Shown here piece after piece: positions 8,440 to 17,328 of a DNA stretch of 64,000 nucleotides. A program made the translations under genes and the position numbers. The DNA is from Falsiroseomonas oleicola (GTDB taxonomy: Bacteria; Pseudomonadota; Alphaproteobacteria; Acetobacterales; Acetobacteraceae). Within the stretch, counting starts at the first letter, position 1. Every line of letters begins with the position of its first letter. The notes beneath the pieces were generated by a model that ran no database searches, was not told the origin of the DNA, and saw nothing but the letters and a program-made list of their open reading frames with translations. The DNA lies in assembly GCF_019029495.1 (NCBI RefSeq), contig NZ_JAERQM010000004.1:1-64000 (forward strand), written 5' to 3'.

Positions 8440-9449
8440 GCGCCGCGCGTCCGCGGATCGAGCCAGCCATAGGCGAGGTCGACGAGGAGATTGGCCAGCA
8501 TGAACATCAGCCCGATCACCAGCGTCACCCCCATCACCGGCTTGAAGTCCGCGGCGATGGCCGAATTCACGGCATAGAGGCCGATGCCGGGCCAGTCGAA
8601 GACCGTCTCCACCAGCACCGTGCCGCCAAGCATCCAGCCGAAGCGCAGCCCGATCATCGCCAGCGTCGGCAGCATCGCATTCTTCAGCGCCAGCAGCCCG
8701 ATCACGCGCGATGGCATCACGCCGTGCGCGCGGGCGGCGGTGACATGGTCCGAGCCCAGCACCTCGATCATCTCCGCGCGGTTTACCCGCAGCACGGAGG
8801 CGAGGCAGGGCAGGGACAGCACGAAGGCCGGCAGCACCGCATGCGCGGCGGCATCGCGCAGGCTGTCCCATTGCCCGGCCAGCAGGGAATCGAACAGCAC
8901 CATGCCGGTGATGGAGGGCGGCGGATCGGCGGCGATGGACATCAGCCCGCCGGTCGGCAGCAGACCCCACCAGACGCCCACCACCATCTGCAGCAGCAGC
9001 GCGATCCAGAAGGCCGGCAGCGCGATGCCGGAAACCGCCAGCACCCGGATGCCATGGTCGAGCCAGGAACCGCGCCAGACGGCGGCGAGGATGCCGAGCG
9101 GAATCCCCACCGCACAGGCAAACGCCATGGCCAGGATCACCAGCTGGAAGGTCGCCGGCACATACCGCAGAAGATCCTCGCCCACCGTATTGCCGCTGGT
9201 CAGCGATCGGCCGAAGCGGCCCTGGGCGAGGTCCGTGACATAGCGCCAGAACTGTTCCGGCAGCGGCCGGTCCAGCCCATATTCGGCGCGGATCGTCGCC
9301 ACCATGTCCGGCGTCGCATCCGGCCCGGCGGCCAGCGCGGCGGGGTCCGCGGGCGTGACATTGGCGATCACGAAGGTGATCACCACCAGCCCGAGCAGCA
9401 TCAGCGCGACATGCACCAGCCGCCCGGCCAGGTAGCGCGCCATGCTCAT
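8436..9449 (-). CDS. DppB-type ABC permease
   Basis: 337 residues with the DppB/OppB layout. A first span lies at RLVHVALMLLGLVVITFVIA, the periplasmic region carries YGLDRPLPEQFWRYV and GRFGRSL, and an EAA loop (VTAARAHGVMPSRVIGLLALKN) sits near residue 230. The ATG at 9449 overlaps the binding-protein stop (ATGA). An in-frame ATG at 9443 is possible and changes two residues. It pairs with the DppC-type permease directly downstream. Confidence 0.94.
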   Translation of the reverse strand: MSMARYLAGRLVHVALMLLGLVVITFVIANVTPADPAALAAGPDATPDMVATIRAEYGLDRPLPEQFWRYVTDLAQGRFGRSLTSGNTVGEDLLRYVPATFQLVILAMAFACAVGIPLGILAAVWRGSWLDHGIRVLAVSGIALPAFWIALLLQMVVGVWWGLLPTGGLMSIAADPPPSITGMVLFDSLLAGQWDSLRDAAAHAVLPAFVLSLPCLASVLRVNRAEMIEVLGSDHVTAARAHGVMPSRVIGLLALKNAMLPTLAMIGLRFGWMLGGTVLVETVFDWPGIGLYAVNSAIAADFKPVMGVTLVIGLMFMLANLLVDLAYGWLDPRTRGA

Positions 9450-11029
9450 CCGCGCGCGGCGAACAGAGGGAAAAGGTCCACCTCGCCGGTCAGGTTCAGC
9501 GCCTGGTGCTGGAAGCCGCGCACATAGCTGCGCATGGCCCATTGCTGGTTGGCGGTCATGCAGAACACCACCGGCTGCAATTCCAGCACGCGGCGCTGGA
9601 TGCGGGCGTAGAGCGCCATGCGCTTCGCCGCATCCAGCTCCACCGCCCCCTCCGCCACCATGCGGTCGATCTCCGCATCGCGCAGATGGTGGATGCCCCA
9701 GAACTGCCCGGCGGCGGAGGATGCATATTGCGAGGCGACGGTATCCGGCGAGGTGGTGACGGGTGTGACATAGACCGCCGTCATCGCCGCCGCCGTCTCC
9801 GGGTTCGCGCCGCGGCCGATCAGCGTGGGCCAAGGCTGGCCCACGATGTTCACGCGGATGCCGAGGGGTTGCAGCGCATTCAGCAGCACCAGGCCGATCT
9901 GCCGCTGCACCTCATGTCCCGCCACCTGCAGGTATTCCAGCTCGATCCCGCCATTCGGCGTGGCGGTGCGCGCCATGTACTGCTTCGCGCGATCGAGGTC
10001 GCGGCGCGGCATGTCGAGCGTGATGCGGCCCTCGGTGACGAAGGGGAAGGGCCCGTCCATCAGCTTGGCGTCGCCCTTGTGGATGGCGATCAGCGCGTCG
10101 TAGTCGAAGGCATAGGCGATCGCCTTGCGCAGGTTGATGTCGGCGGTCGGGCCCTTCTGCGTGTTCATCATGATCGCGAAGGGCGCGGCGCCCGTGTCGT
10201 TCGTCACCACCATGTTCGGCATGCGCGCGAGTTGTTCCAGGTCGTCCGGCGTCAGCCCGGCGGCGATATCCACCTCGCCGCGTTGCAGGGCCGCCTTGCG
10301 GGGCGCGGATTCACGCATGACGCGGTAGATGACGCCGGCGGGGCGGTCGGCATCCGACATCGGCCAGCCCTTCCAGTACTCCGGCACCGCCGCCAGCGCC
10401 ATCACGGTCTGGCCATCCCAGCGGCGGATGGTGAAGGGGCCGGAGCCGGCGGCGTTGGTGGTCAGCCACTTCTGGCCGTCATCATCGTCCTCGACATTCG
10501 CCATCACCTGCTTCGGGTTCACCACGAACCACAGCGGCAGGAAGGAAATGAAGTCCGGATAGGCGCGTTCCAGGGTGAAGCGCACGGTGCGCGCATCCAC
10601 CGCCGCGATATTCTCCGGCTTCAGGTGGCGCGACAGCATCCAGGAGATGCCCTTGTTCAGCCGCAGCCCGCGCTGGAAGGAAAAGCGCACGGCTTCCGCA
10701 TCCAGCGCATCGCCATTGTTGAACTTGGCGTTGCCGACCAGGCGGAAGGTCCAGGTCAGGCCATCCGCGCTGGTCTCCCAACTCTCGGCCAGCCAGGGGA
10801 TGACGCGCGCGGGCGTGCCTTCGTAGCGCACCAGCGGGTCGTACAGGCAGCGCTGCATCATGCGCGTGGACCAGTCGTAGCGCTGGTGCGGGTCCAGGAT
10901 CGGCACCGGCTGATTGCCGGAGAAGACCAGGATGCGGCGATTGCCCTCCCGCTCGAACCCGTAGGCCGGGCTGAGCGAGGAGGCGGCGACCAGGCCACCC
11001 GCACCGAGGAGGAGTTCGCGGCGATTCAT
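9446..11029 (-). CDS. SBP_bac_5 periplasmic binding protein of the hydantoinase importer
   Basis: 527-residue extracellular solute-binding protein, family 5 (oligopeptide/dipeptide/nickel type). The N-terminus MNRRELLLGAGGLVAASSLS resembles a twin-arginine or Sec export signal. Typical family blocks are DPHQRYDWSTRMMQRCLYDPLVRYEG, WETSADGLTWTFRL, and RKAIAYAFDYDALI near residue 310. It begins 11 nt after the fused hydantoinase ends and is coupled by a 4-nt overlap to the first permease. It likely selects the substrate that the hydantoinase opens in the cytoplasm. Confidence 0.93.
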   Translation of the reverse strand: MNRRELLLGAGGLVAASSLSPAYGFEREGNRRILVFSGNQPVPILDPHQRYDWSTRMMQRCLYDPLVRYEGTPARVIPWLAESWETSADGLTWTFRLVGNAKFNNGDALDAEAVRFSFQRGLRLNKGISWMLSRHLKPENIAAVDARTVRFTLERAYPDFISFLPLWFVVNPKQVMANVEDDDDGQKWLTTNAAGSGPFTIRRWDGQTVMALAAVPEYWKGWPMSDADRPAGVIYRVMRESAPRKAALQRGEVDIAAGLTPDDLEQLARMPNMVVTNDTGAAPFAIMMNTQKGPTADINLRKAIAYAFDYDALIAIHKGDAKLMDGPFPFVTEGRITLDMPRRDLDRAKQYMARTATPNGGIELEYLQVAGHEVQRQIGLVLLNALQPLGIRVNIVGQPWPTLIGRGANPETAAAMTAVYVTPVTTSPDTVASQYASSAAGQFWGIHHLRDAEIDRMVAEGAVELDAAKRMALYARIQRRVLELQPVVFCMTANQQWAMRSYVRGFQHQALNLTGEVDLFPLFAARG

Positions 11030-11039
11030 GCGTCGTCTC

Positions 11040-14000
11040 CTATTCCGCAGCCTGGGCGGCGGCTTGTGCCGTCGCCGTGCTGACGTAGCCTTCAAGCAAA
11101 TCCCGTTCCACCAATGCGGCGCTGCGCGAAGCGGGGTCGCCGAAGCCGGACCCGCCACACAGGCGCACCTCGATCATCCGGCTGGTATCAGTCAGCGTCA
11201 CCAACTCGCCGGTGCCGCAGTCGCGGATGAGGTTGCCGTCGCGGTCCAGCACCGCGCCGCGCGCCGCACCGCCCTGCAACCCGCCGAACAGGCCGGGCGA
11301 GTCCACGCCCACGCCTTCCGCCGCGACCGAGGCCTGGGTCGGCAGCCCGTCATCATGCAGCTTGCGCATCCGCGTCCGCGTGCCGAGGCCGCCGCGATGC
11401 TGGCCGGCGCCGCCGGAATCCGCCACCAGCGACTTCTCCACCACCAGGACCGGCGACCGCGTCTCGAACAATTCGATCGAGGTATTGGCGGCCGAGGTCG
11501 GCCAGAGCAGCGCGGATTTTCCGTCCTGCGCCGCGCTCGCGCCCTGGCCGCCGCCCATGAAGAAGTGGTCGGCATAGAGCCGCCCCTTCGCATCCAGCCC
11601 ATGCACTTTTACGGAGACCGGCAGCCCGGTATGCGCCTGCACTCGGTCCGGCGCCGCATCCGACAGCGCGCGGAAAATGTTGGGCGCCAGGTACCAGCCG
11701 GTGCGGGTGCGCAGCGCCACAGCGGCGGGGCGCGTGCAGTTCAGCACCGAACCCTCCGGCGCCTTCACCGTGATGGGCCGGTAGCAGCCGGCATTGCCGC
11801 GCACCTGCGGGCTGAGCATGCATTTCAGCGGGTAGGACCCATGCGCGATGGTGTAGCTGAAGGTGCAGTTCAGCCCGCCCAGCGGCAGCTGGTCCGGCAC
11901 GCCCTCGAAATCCAGCTCGATCTCGTCGCCCGCCACCGTCAGCTTCAGCGGATAATGCAGCGTGCGGCCCAGCGCGGCATTGCTGACGGTGGAGTGGTAG
12001 ACGCCATCCGGCAGCGCGCGGATCGCATCCCGCATGGCGCGCTCCGCACGGCCCTGCACCACGGCAGCGAGCGCGCGCAGGTCCTGCATGCCATAGTCGC
12101 GCATGAAGCCGAGCAGCCGCTCGCCGCCCTGCGCATTGGCCGCGATGAAGGAATGCAGGTCGCCCAGCACCTCCTCCGACTTGCGGACATTCTCGCCGAT
12201 CATGTCGAACAGCGTGTCGTTGGGCTCGCCGGCGCGATACAGCTTGGCGGGCGGAATCTGCAGGCCCTCGTCGAAGATCTCGGTGGCCTTCAGCCCGTCC
12301 TTGATGCCGCCGATATCGCCGACATGGCCGACCGTGCCCATCAGCGCCACCAGCCGCCCGTCGAGGAACACCGGCGTGACGATGGCGATGTCATACAGGT
12401 GCCCGGCGCAGAGCCAGGGATCGTTGGTGATCAGCACATCGCCCTGCCGCAGCGTCTCCGCCGGGTATTTCTGCAGCATCGCCTTCACGGCGCGCGGCAG
12501 GGTCAGGTTGAACACCGGCATGGCGCGCGGCGAATGGGCGAGGGATTCGCCATCGGCATCCAGGATGTCGCAGGCGAAATCCTGCGCCTCGGAGACGATC
12601 AGGCTGAAGGCGGTGCGGCAGATGGCCTGCCACATCTCCTCCACGATGGTCACCAGCCGGCTCCACATGATCTCGAGCGAGACGGGGTCCGCCTCGATCA
12701 GTGCGCAGGCCTCGGCCATCGGCGTGGCGGGGGTGATGCGCGCGGCGATCGGTGCGGCGACGCCGACGCGGATGCGCAGCGTGCCGGCGGCGCCGACCGT
12801 AACGCTGTCCTGCGGCCCGAGGATGGTCGTGGCCTCGCGCTCCTCGATGATGGCGGGGCCGTGGATCGTGCCTTCGGAGGCGAGCGCGTAGCGGTCATAG
12901 ACCGGCGTGTCGTGGAAGCGGTCGCCGAACCAGGCCATGCGGCGGCCCTTCAACGCCACGCCCCCCGCCGGCGCATCCGCCTGCGCCACGGTCAGCGCCG
13001 GGGCGGGGCCCGCGGCACGCACGCGGAAGGAGACGATCTCGGCGGCGACACCCTTGTAAACCGAGGTGAAGCGCGCGGAGTAGACGCGCCGGAACGCCTC
13101 CATCACCGCGGGCAGGTTTTGGGCCGTGATCGCGCCATCCGGCAGCGGCACGTTGATCTCATGGATCTGGCCGGCGAGGCGCATGTCGGCGCTGCGCTCG
13201 ATGGTGAGCTCGGCCTGGTCCATGCCCGACGAAGTCAGCATCGCTGCCGTCTCCGCCGCGAGTTCCGACAGCACCTGCTGCATCACCGCCGGGGCCGCCG
13301 GATCGTCCAGCGCCACGGGCAGCGACCGCACGCTCTCGAAGGCCAGCGGCGCGGCGAGGAAGCCGAGCGCGGAGGCAGCGCCGGAGGCGGGCGGGATCAG
13401 CACCTCCTCCACGCCCAGGATGCGCGCCACCTCCACCGCATGGGCGGGGCCGGCGCCGCCGAAGCCGACCATGGCGTAGCGACGCGGGTCCTTGCCCTTC
13501 TCCACGATATGGATGCGCGCGGCGGCGGCCATGCTTTCCGTCACCGTGCGATGGATGCCCCAGGCCGTCTGCACCGCCGAAAGGCCGAGCTGCGCGCCGA
13601 CCGCCGCCAGCGCGGCCTCCGCCGCCGGCTTGTCCAGCGCCATGCGGCCGCCGAGGAAGAAGCCCGGGTCGTAATAGCCGAGCATCAGGTTCGCATCGGT
13701 CACCGTCGCCTGCGTGCCGCCGCGGCCGTAGCAGGCCGGGCCCGGATCGGCGCCCGCGGAATGCGGCCCGACCTTCAGCAGACCCACCTCGTCGATGCTG
13801 GCGATGGAGCCGCCGCCGGCGCCGATCTCGATCATGTCGATGACGGGCGCCTTGATCGGCAGGCCGGAGCCCTTCTTGAAGCGGTGCAGCCGCGCCACTT
13901 CCATCATCGGCGCGACCTCGCAGGCGCCATCCGCGATCATGCAGGCCTTGGCGGTGGTGCCGCCCATGTCGAAGGAGATCACGTCCTTCTTGCCGACCAA

Positions 14001-14843
14001 CCCGCCGAAGAAGGCGGTGGCGAGGCCGCCGCCCGCGGGGCCGCTCTCCAGCAGGCGGATCGGGAAAGTGCGCGCCGCCTCCGGCCCGACCAGGCCGCCC
14101 GCTGATTGCATCAGCCGCAGTGCGCCGCGGAAGCCGCGGCCCCACAACTCGCGTTCCAGCCGCGCCAGGTAGCGGTCCATCAGCGGCTGCACATAGGCAT
14201 TGGCGCAGGTGGTGACGAAGCGCTGGTACTCCCACAGCTCGGCCACGACCTCCGACGACAGCGACAGGGCGAGGTCCGGGAATTCCGCCCGGATCGCGGC
14301 GGCGGCCGCCTTCTCATGCATCGGGTTGCGATAGGCGTGCAGGAAGCAGATGGCGATCGCCTCCGCGCCCGCGGCCACCAACTGACGCGCCGCCTGCGTC
14401 ACCGCGGCGAGGTCCAGCGGCGTCACCACCTGGCCGTCGCGATCCAGCCGCTCCGGCACTTCCAGGCGGTTGCGGCGCGGCACCAGCGGGTCCGGGTATT
14501 GCAGGAACAGGTCGTAGATGTCGTAGCGCTGCTCCGTGCCCATCTCGATCACGTCGCGGAAGCCGGCGGTGGTGATCATGCCGAGCGAGGCGCCCTTGCG
14601 CTCGATCAGCGCATTGGTGATCAGCGTGGTGCCGTGCACGATCTCCGAGATGTCGGACAGCGCCAGCCCGGCCTCGGCGACCAGCGCCGCCAGGCCCGCG
14701 AGCGCGCCCTCCGAGGGGTCCTGCGGCGTGGTCAGGCATTTGTGCAGGCGGATGGTGGCGGTGGCGCGGTCGAGCAGGATGAAGTCGGTGAAGGTGCCGC
14801 CGATGTCGAATCCGATCCGGTAGCGGGTCGCCGCGTCTGCCAT
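11040..14843 (-). CDS. Fused HyuA-HyuB hydantoinase / 5-oxoprolinase-type enzyme
   Basis: A single 1267-residue polypeptide. Residues about 1-690 are a HyuA (hydantoinase A/oxoprolinase) unit with the ATPase-fold motif GFDIGGTFTDF near residue 12, SFDMGGTTAKACMI near 285 and GAGGGSIAS near 345. From about residue 725 to the end it is HyuB (LEIMWSRLVTIVEEMW, SEAQDFACDILD, VLITNDPWLCAGHLYD). Bacterial versions are usually two genes; the fusion resembles the ATP-dependent 5-oxoprolinase layout. The family opens cyclic imides or lactams using ATP. The start ATG at 14843 precedes ADAATRYRIGFDIGG. The importer genes follow immediately, so the operon couples uptake with ring opening. The exact ring substrate is unknown. 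A second, broken HyuA fragment lies at about 48008-48190. Confidence 0.93.
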   Translation of the reverse strand: MADAATRYRIGFDIGGTFTDFILLDRATATIRLHKCLTTPQDPSEGALAGLAALVAEAGLALSDISEIVHGTTLITNALIERKGASLGMITTAGFRDVIEMGTEQRYDIYDLFLQYPDPLVPRRNRLEVPERLDRDGQVVTPLDLAAVTQAARQLVAAGAEAIAICFLHAYRNPMHEKAAAAAIRAEFPDLALSLSSEVVAELWEYQRFVTTCANAYVQPLMDRYLARLERELWGRGFRGALRLMQSAGGLVGPEAARTFPIRLLESGPAGGGLATAFFGGLVGKKDVISFDMGGTTAKACMIADGACEVAPMMEVARLHRFKKGSGLPIKAPVIDMIEIGAGGGSIASIDEVGLLKVGPHSAGADPGPACYGRGGTQATVTDANLMLGYYDPGFFLGGRMALDKPAAEAALAAVGAQLGLSAVQTAWGIHRTVTESMAAAARIHIVEKGKDPRRYAMVGFGGAGPAHAVEVARILGVEEVLIPPASGAASALGFLAAPLAFESVRSLPVALDDPAAPAVMQQVLSELAAETAAMLTSSGMDQAELTIERSADMRLAGQIHEINVPLPDGAITAQNLPAVMEAFRRVYSARFTSVYKGVAAEIVSFRVRAAGPAPALTVAQADAPAGGVALKGRRMAWFGDRFHDTPVYDRYALASEGTIHGPAIIEEREATTILGPQDSVTVGAAGTLRIRVGVAAPIAARITPATPMAEACALIEADPVSLEIMWSRLVTIVEEMWQAICRTAFSLIVSEAQDFACDILDADGESLAHSPRAMPVFNLTLPRAVKAMLQKYPAETLRQGDVLITNDPWLCAGHLYDIAIVTPVFLDGRLVALMGTVGHVGDIGGIKDGLKATEIFDEGLQIPPAKLYRAGEPNDTLFDMIGENVRKSEEVLGDLHSFIAANAQGGERLLGFMRDYGMQDLRALAAVVQGRAERAMRDAIRALPDGVYHSTVSNAALGRTLHYPLKLTVAGDEIELDFEGVPDQLPLGGLNCTFSYTIAHGSYPLKCMLSPQVRGNAGCYRPITVKAPEGSVLNCTRPAAVALRTRTGWYLAPNIFRALSDAAPDRVQAHTGLPVSVKVHGLDAKGRLYADHFFMGGGQGASAAQDGKSALLWPTSAANTSIELFETRSPVLVVEKSLVADSGGAGQHRGGLGTRTRMRKLHDDGLPTQASVAAEGVGVDSPGLFGGLQGGAARGAVLDRDGNLIRDCGTGELVTLTDTSRMIEVRLCGGSGFGDPASRSAALVERDLLEGYVSTATAQAAAQAAE

Positions 14844-14930
14844 CTGGCCAGCACCTGTCCGTGGGGCGGCACGCGGAGCGCGCCGACATTGTCTCCCCCG
14901 CAGCTTTGCAGATCGCCCCGCCTGAGCTGA

Positions 14931-14948
14931 ATAAGGGCGGCTCCTTAT
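14931..14948. promoter_or_regulatory. Inverted repeat ATAAGG-N6-CCTTAT upstream of the hydantoinase operon
   Basis: A perfect 6+6 bp dyad with a 6-base spacer, 88 bases upstream of the hydantoinase ATG, in the 159-base space that follows the AroM-LuxR gene. LuxR-type DNA-binding domains commonly recognise dyads of about 18-20 bp, so this is the obvious candidate operator for that regulator. It is one copy only and could also act as a weak hairpin. Confidence 0.45.
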
Positions 14949-15002
14949 CCGCGCTGCCGCCACTGCCGCGAAAGCGGGCAATCGCTGCGGAATTCAGGCA
15001 GG

Positions 15003-15962
15003 CTACTGGTCGCGCACAAGCATCAGCCGCCGGAACAGCTCGATGGCGGAGCCGGCATTCAGCTTGGCCATGACCCGGGCGCGATGGATTTCCACGGTGC
15101 GGTGGCTGATGCCGAGGCGGCGGCCGATCTCCTTGTTGCCCTCGCCCTGCAGCAGCGCCTTCAGCACGTCGCGCTCCCGCGGCGTCAGGGTTTCGGTCTG
15201 GCCCGGCAGGCGGTCCATCAGCGCCTGCAGGGGCTCTGTCTCGTGGCCCGATCCCGGCTCCGCCGGATGCCCGGGCGGCGGCCGCGCGGCCAGCGCCACC
15301 AGGTGCAGCCGGATCGCACCGGCCAGGATGCGCCGCGCGGTGACCACCGGCTTGCCGGTGCGGGCGGCGAGTTGTTCGGCCATCGCCTCCGTATAGCCGA
15401 CGGAGTGCATGAGGATGAGGTTGGCCGCCTCCAGCCGGTGCGCCGCCTCGTTGAAATCGGCGATGTCATCCTCCCGCGCCACGGCGCGGGCGCTCTGGAT
15501 CAGGGCGCCATGGGCGGAGCCGCGATGCTGTTCCTCCAGCGAATGCATCACGCCGATCCGCGCCTCCCCCATCACCAGCGCGCCGATCCAGGCATCCACC
15601 ACCTGCTGGGCATGCACGAAGGGCGTGCGCAGGCGATACGGCTGGAACAGGCTCGTGCTGGCCAGCACGATCAGGTCGTGGCCCGCACCGTCCAGCCGGT
15701 GCAGCAGCGGCGCCAGGCGGCGGGCCAGGAAGCCGGCGCCGAGCCGCACGCGCTGGCCCCCGCCCAGCCGGGTGAACAGCACCGGCTCCCGCTCCCGCGG
15801 TGCGCCGGCGGCGATGCCGGCCGCGTCCAGCCCGTCCAGTGCGCCGAATTCCTGCAGCTCCACCTCGCCTGGCGCCGCGCCGGCCAAAGCAAGCACCTCC
15901 GGCACCATGTCCTCGCGCGGGGAGTGGCCGATGCTGACGAAGGCGAGGCGTGGACGGGCCAT
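15003..15962 (-). CDS. AroM-domain / LuxR-HTH fusion regulator
   Basis: 319 residues in two parts. Residues 1 to about 225 look like an AroM-family domain: FVSIGHSPREDMVPEVL, ELQEFGALDGLDAAGI, VLFTRLGGGQRVRLG, and MHSVGYTEAMAEQLAARTGKPVV where AroM proteins have a DCIGYTEEM-like block. Residues 259-319 are a clear LuxR/GerE helix-turn-helix (LTPRERDVLKALLQGEGNKEIGRRLG, then ISHRTVEIHRARVMAKL). AroM is related in fold to Asp/Glu/hydantoin racemases. This protein contains no cysteine anywhere, and the positions where racemase-like relatives carry Cys are Ser or His here, which suggests ligand sensing rather than catalysis. It sits directly upstream of the hydantoinase operon on the same strand and is its likely regulator. 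Confidence 0.8.
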   Translation of the reverse strand: MARPRLAFVSIGHSPREDMVPEVLALAGAAPGEVELQEFGALDGLDAAGIAAGAPREREPVLFTRLGGGQRVRLGAGFLARRLAPLLHRLDGAGHDLIVLASTSLFQPYRLRTPFVHAQQVVDAWIGALVMGEARIGVMHSLEEQHRGSAHGALIQSARAVAREDDIADFNEAAHRLEAANLILMHSVGYTEAMAEQLAARTGKPVVTARRILAGAIRLHLVALAARPPPGHPAEPGSGHETEPLQALMDRLPGQTETLTPRERDVLKALLQGEGNKEIGRRLGISHRTVEIHRARVMAKLNAGSAIELFRRLMLVRDQ

Positions 15963-15996
15963 GGAGCGTTCCGGGCGGCGGGGCCCAAGCGTATTT

Positions 15997-16028
15997 CAGT
16001 GGCCAGGGGTCCTGTCCACTGGCCAGTG
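15997..16028. promoter_or_regulatory. Paired TGGCCA-type palindromes before the AroM-LuxR gene
   Basis: CAGTGGCCAG (15997-16006) and the perfect 12-bp palindrome CACTGGCCAGTG (16017-16028) sit 35-66 bases upstream of the regulator's ATG. Together they can also form a stem (AGTGG.CAGG / CCTG.CCACT). This may be an autoregulatory site or leader hairpin; function not shown. Confidence 0.35.
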
Positions 16029-16254
16029 CCAAGGCGTGGCCTGCCCGATGCTGTCACAGGCCACGGCGGGCACCCGGCCGCTCAGACTATCCAGACCCAG
16101 GCCGGCGCACCGGCGCCAGGCGCGTCAGGGTGGATCAGGAGAGCGCGCACGGCCTGTCCGGCGCGCCGCGGCATCATGGCGGCAGCGCGGGGAGGACCTG
16201 CCATCACAGCGCGCTGGGCACGATGCGCGGGCGAAGCCGACGGCCTTGTCGGCC
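16029..16254. other. Intergenic space with no gene seen
   Basis: About 225 bases between the ABC ATPase stop and the palindromes upstream of the AroM-LuxR gene. No credible coding sequence was recognised. It presumably holds the promoter of the regulator. Confidence 0.4.
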
Positions 16255-17328
16255 CTAGGGCCGCACCACCACCACGCCCTCCTCATCCAGCAGCAGCCGG
16301 ACCTTCTCCCCCGGCTGGCGCCGGCGCAGGCGGTCGGCGCCCTGGGCGAACAGCTCGCCCACGGCGGTGCTGAAGTAATACTCGGTGTGGGAGCCCATAT
16401 AGGTGGCGCGGGCGACCGTCGCCTCCAGCCCGTTTGGTGCATCGGGGGCGGCGATGCGGATTGCCTCCGGCCGGATCACCGCATCCACCGGCCCGGGCGG
16501 CAGGCCACGACCCGGCAGGGTCAGCCGGGCCCCGTCCAGCGCCAGCACGCAATGCTCGCCCGAAACGCTCTCGATGACGCCGCGCACATGGTTCGCCTCG
16601 CCCATGAAGGTGGCGACGAAGACGGAATCCGGGCTGGCATAGAGCACCTCCGGCGCGCCGGCCTGGGCGATGCCGGCATTGCGCATCACCACGATCTTGT
16701 CGGAGACGGCCAGCGCCTCCGCCTGGTCATGCGTGACATAGACCACGGTCAGGCCGAGGCGCTGCTGCAGCGCGCGGATCTCCTCCCGCATGGTGCGGCG
16801 CAGGCGGGTGTCGAGATTGGACAGCGGCTCGTCGAACAGCAGCACATCGGGCTCCAGCACCAAAGCGCGGGCGACCGCCACGCGCTGCTGCTGGCCGCCG
16901 GACATCTCGGAGGGTAGCCGCCCGCCAAAGCCTTTCAGCCCCACGGTCTCCAGCACCGCCTCCGCCTTGGCATGCGCATCGCGCTTCTTCTCGCCGGAGG
17001 AGATCAGGCCATAGGCGACGTTCTCCAGCACCGACATATGCGGGAAGAGCGCATAGGACTGGAAGACCATGGAGACGTTGCGCTCACCGGCGGACAGCAG
17101 GGTGACGTCGCGGCCGCCGATGAAGATGCGGCCCTCCGTCGCCTGTTCCAGTCCGGCGATCATGCGCAACAGCGTGGTCTTGCCGCAGCCGGAGGGGCCG
17201 AGAAGCGTCACCAGCGTGCCGCCCTCGATCACCAGGTCGAGCGGCTTCACCGCCTGCACCTGGCCGTATCGCTTGCCGAGACCGGTGAGGCGGACTTCCG
17301 CGCCGGTCGTCTTGATGGGGATGCTCAC
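16255..17328 (-). CDS. Fbp/Afu/Pot-type ABC importer ATPase
   Basis: 357 residues from a GTG overlapping the permease stop (GTGA). Walker A LLGPSGCGKTTLLRM near residue 43, signature MSGGQQQRVAVARAL near 145, Walker B VLLFDEPLSNLD near 165, and switch histidine in VYVTHDQAEAL. The C-terminal TOBE-like region (residues about 245-357) is regulatory. It energises the 737-residue double permease. The family includes ferric iron, phosphonate and polyamine importers, and sequence alone does not separate these. Confidence 0.93.
   Translation of the reverse strand: MSIPIKTTGAEVRLTGLGKRYGQVQAVKPLDLVIEGGTLVTLLGPSGCGKTTLLRMIAGLEQATEGRIFIGGRDVTLLSAGERNVSMVFQSYALFPHMSVLENVAYGLISSGEKKRDAHAKAEAVLETVGLKGFGGRLPSEMSGGQQQRVAVARALVLEPDVLLFDEPLSNLDTRLRRTMREEIRALQQRLGLTVVYVTHDQAEALAVSDKIVVMRNAGIAQAGAPEVLYASPDSVFVATFMGEANHVRGVIESVSGEHCVLALDGARLTLPGRGLPPGPVDAVIRPEAIRIAAPDAPNGLEATVARATYMGSHTEYYFSTAVGELFAQGADRLRRRQPGEKVRLLLDEEGVVVVRP

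Noticed and set aside
11028-14105. A 1025-codon open frame opposite the hydantoinase fusion
   Set aside because: Antisense shadow with low-complexity composition; the minus-strand frame shows clear HyuA and HyuB motifs throughout.
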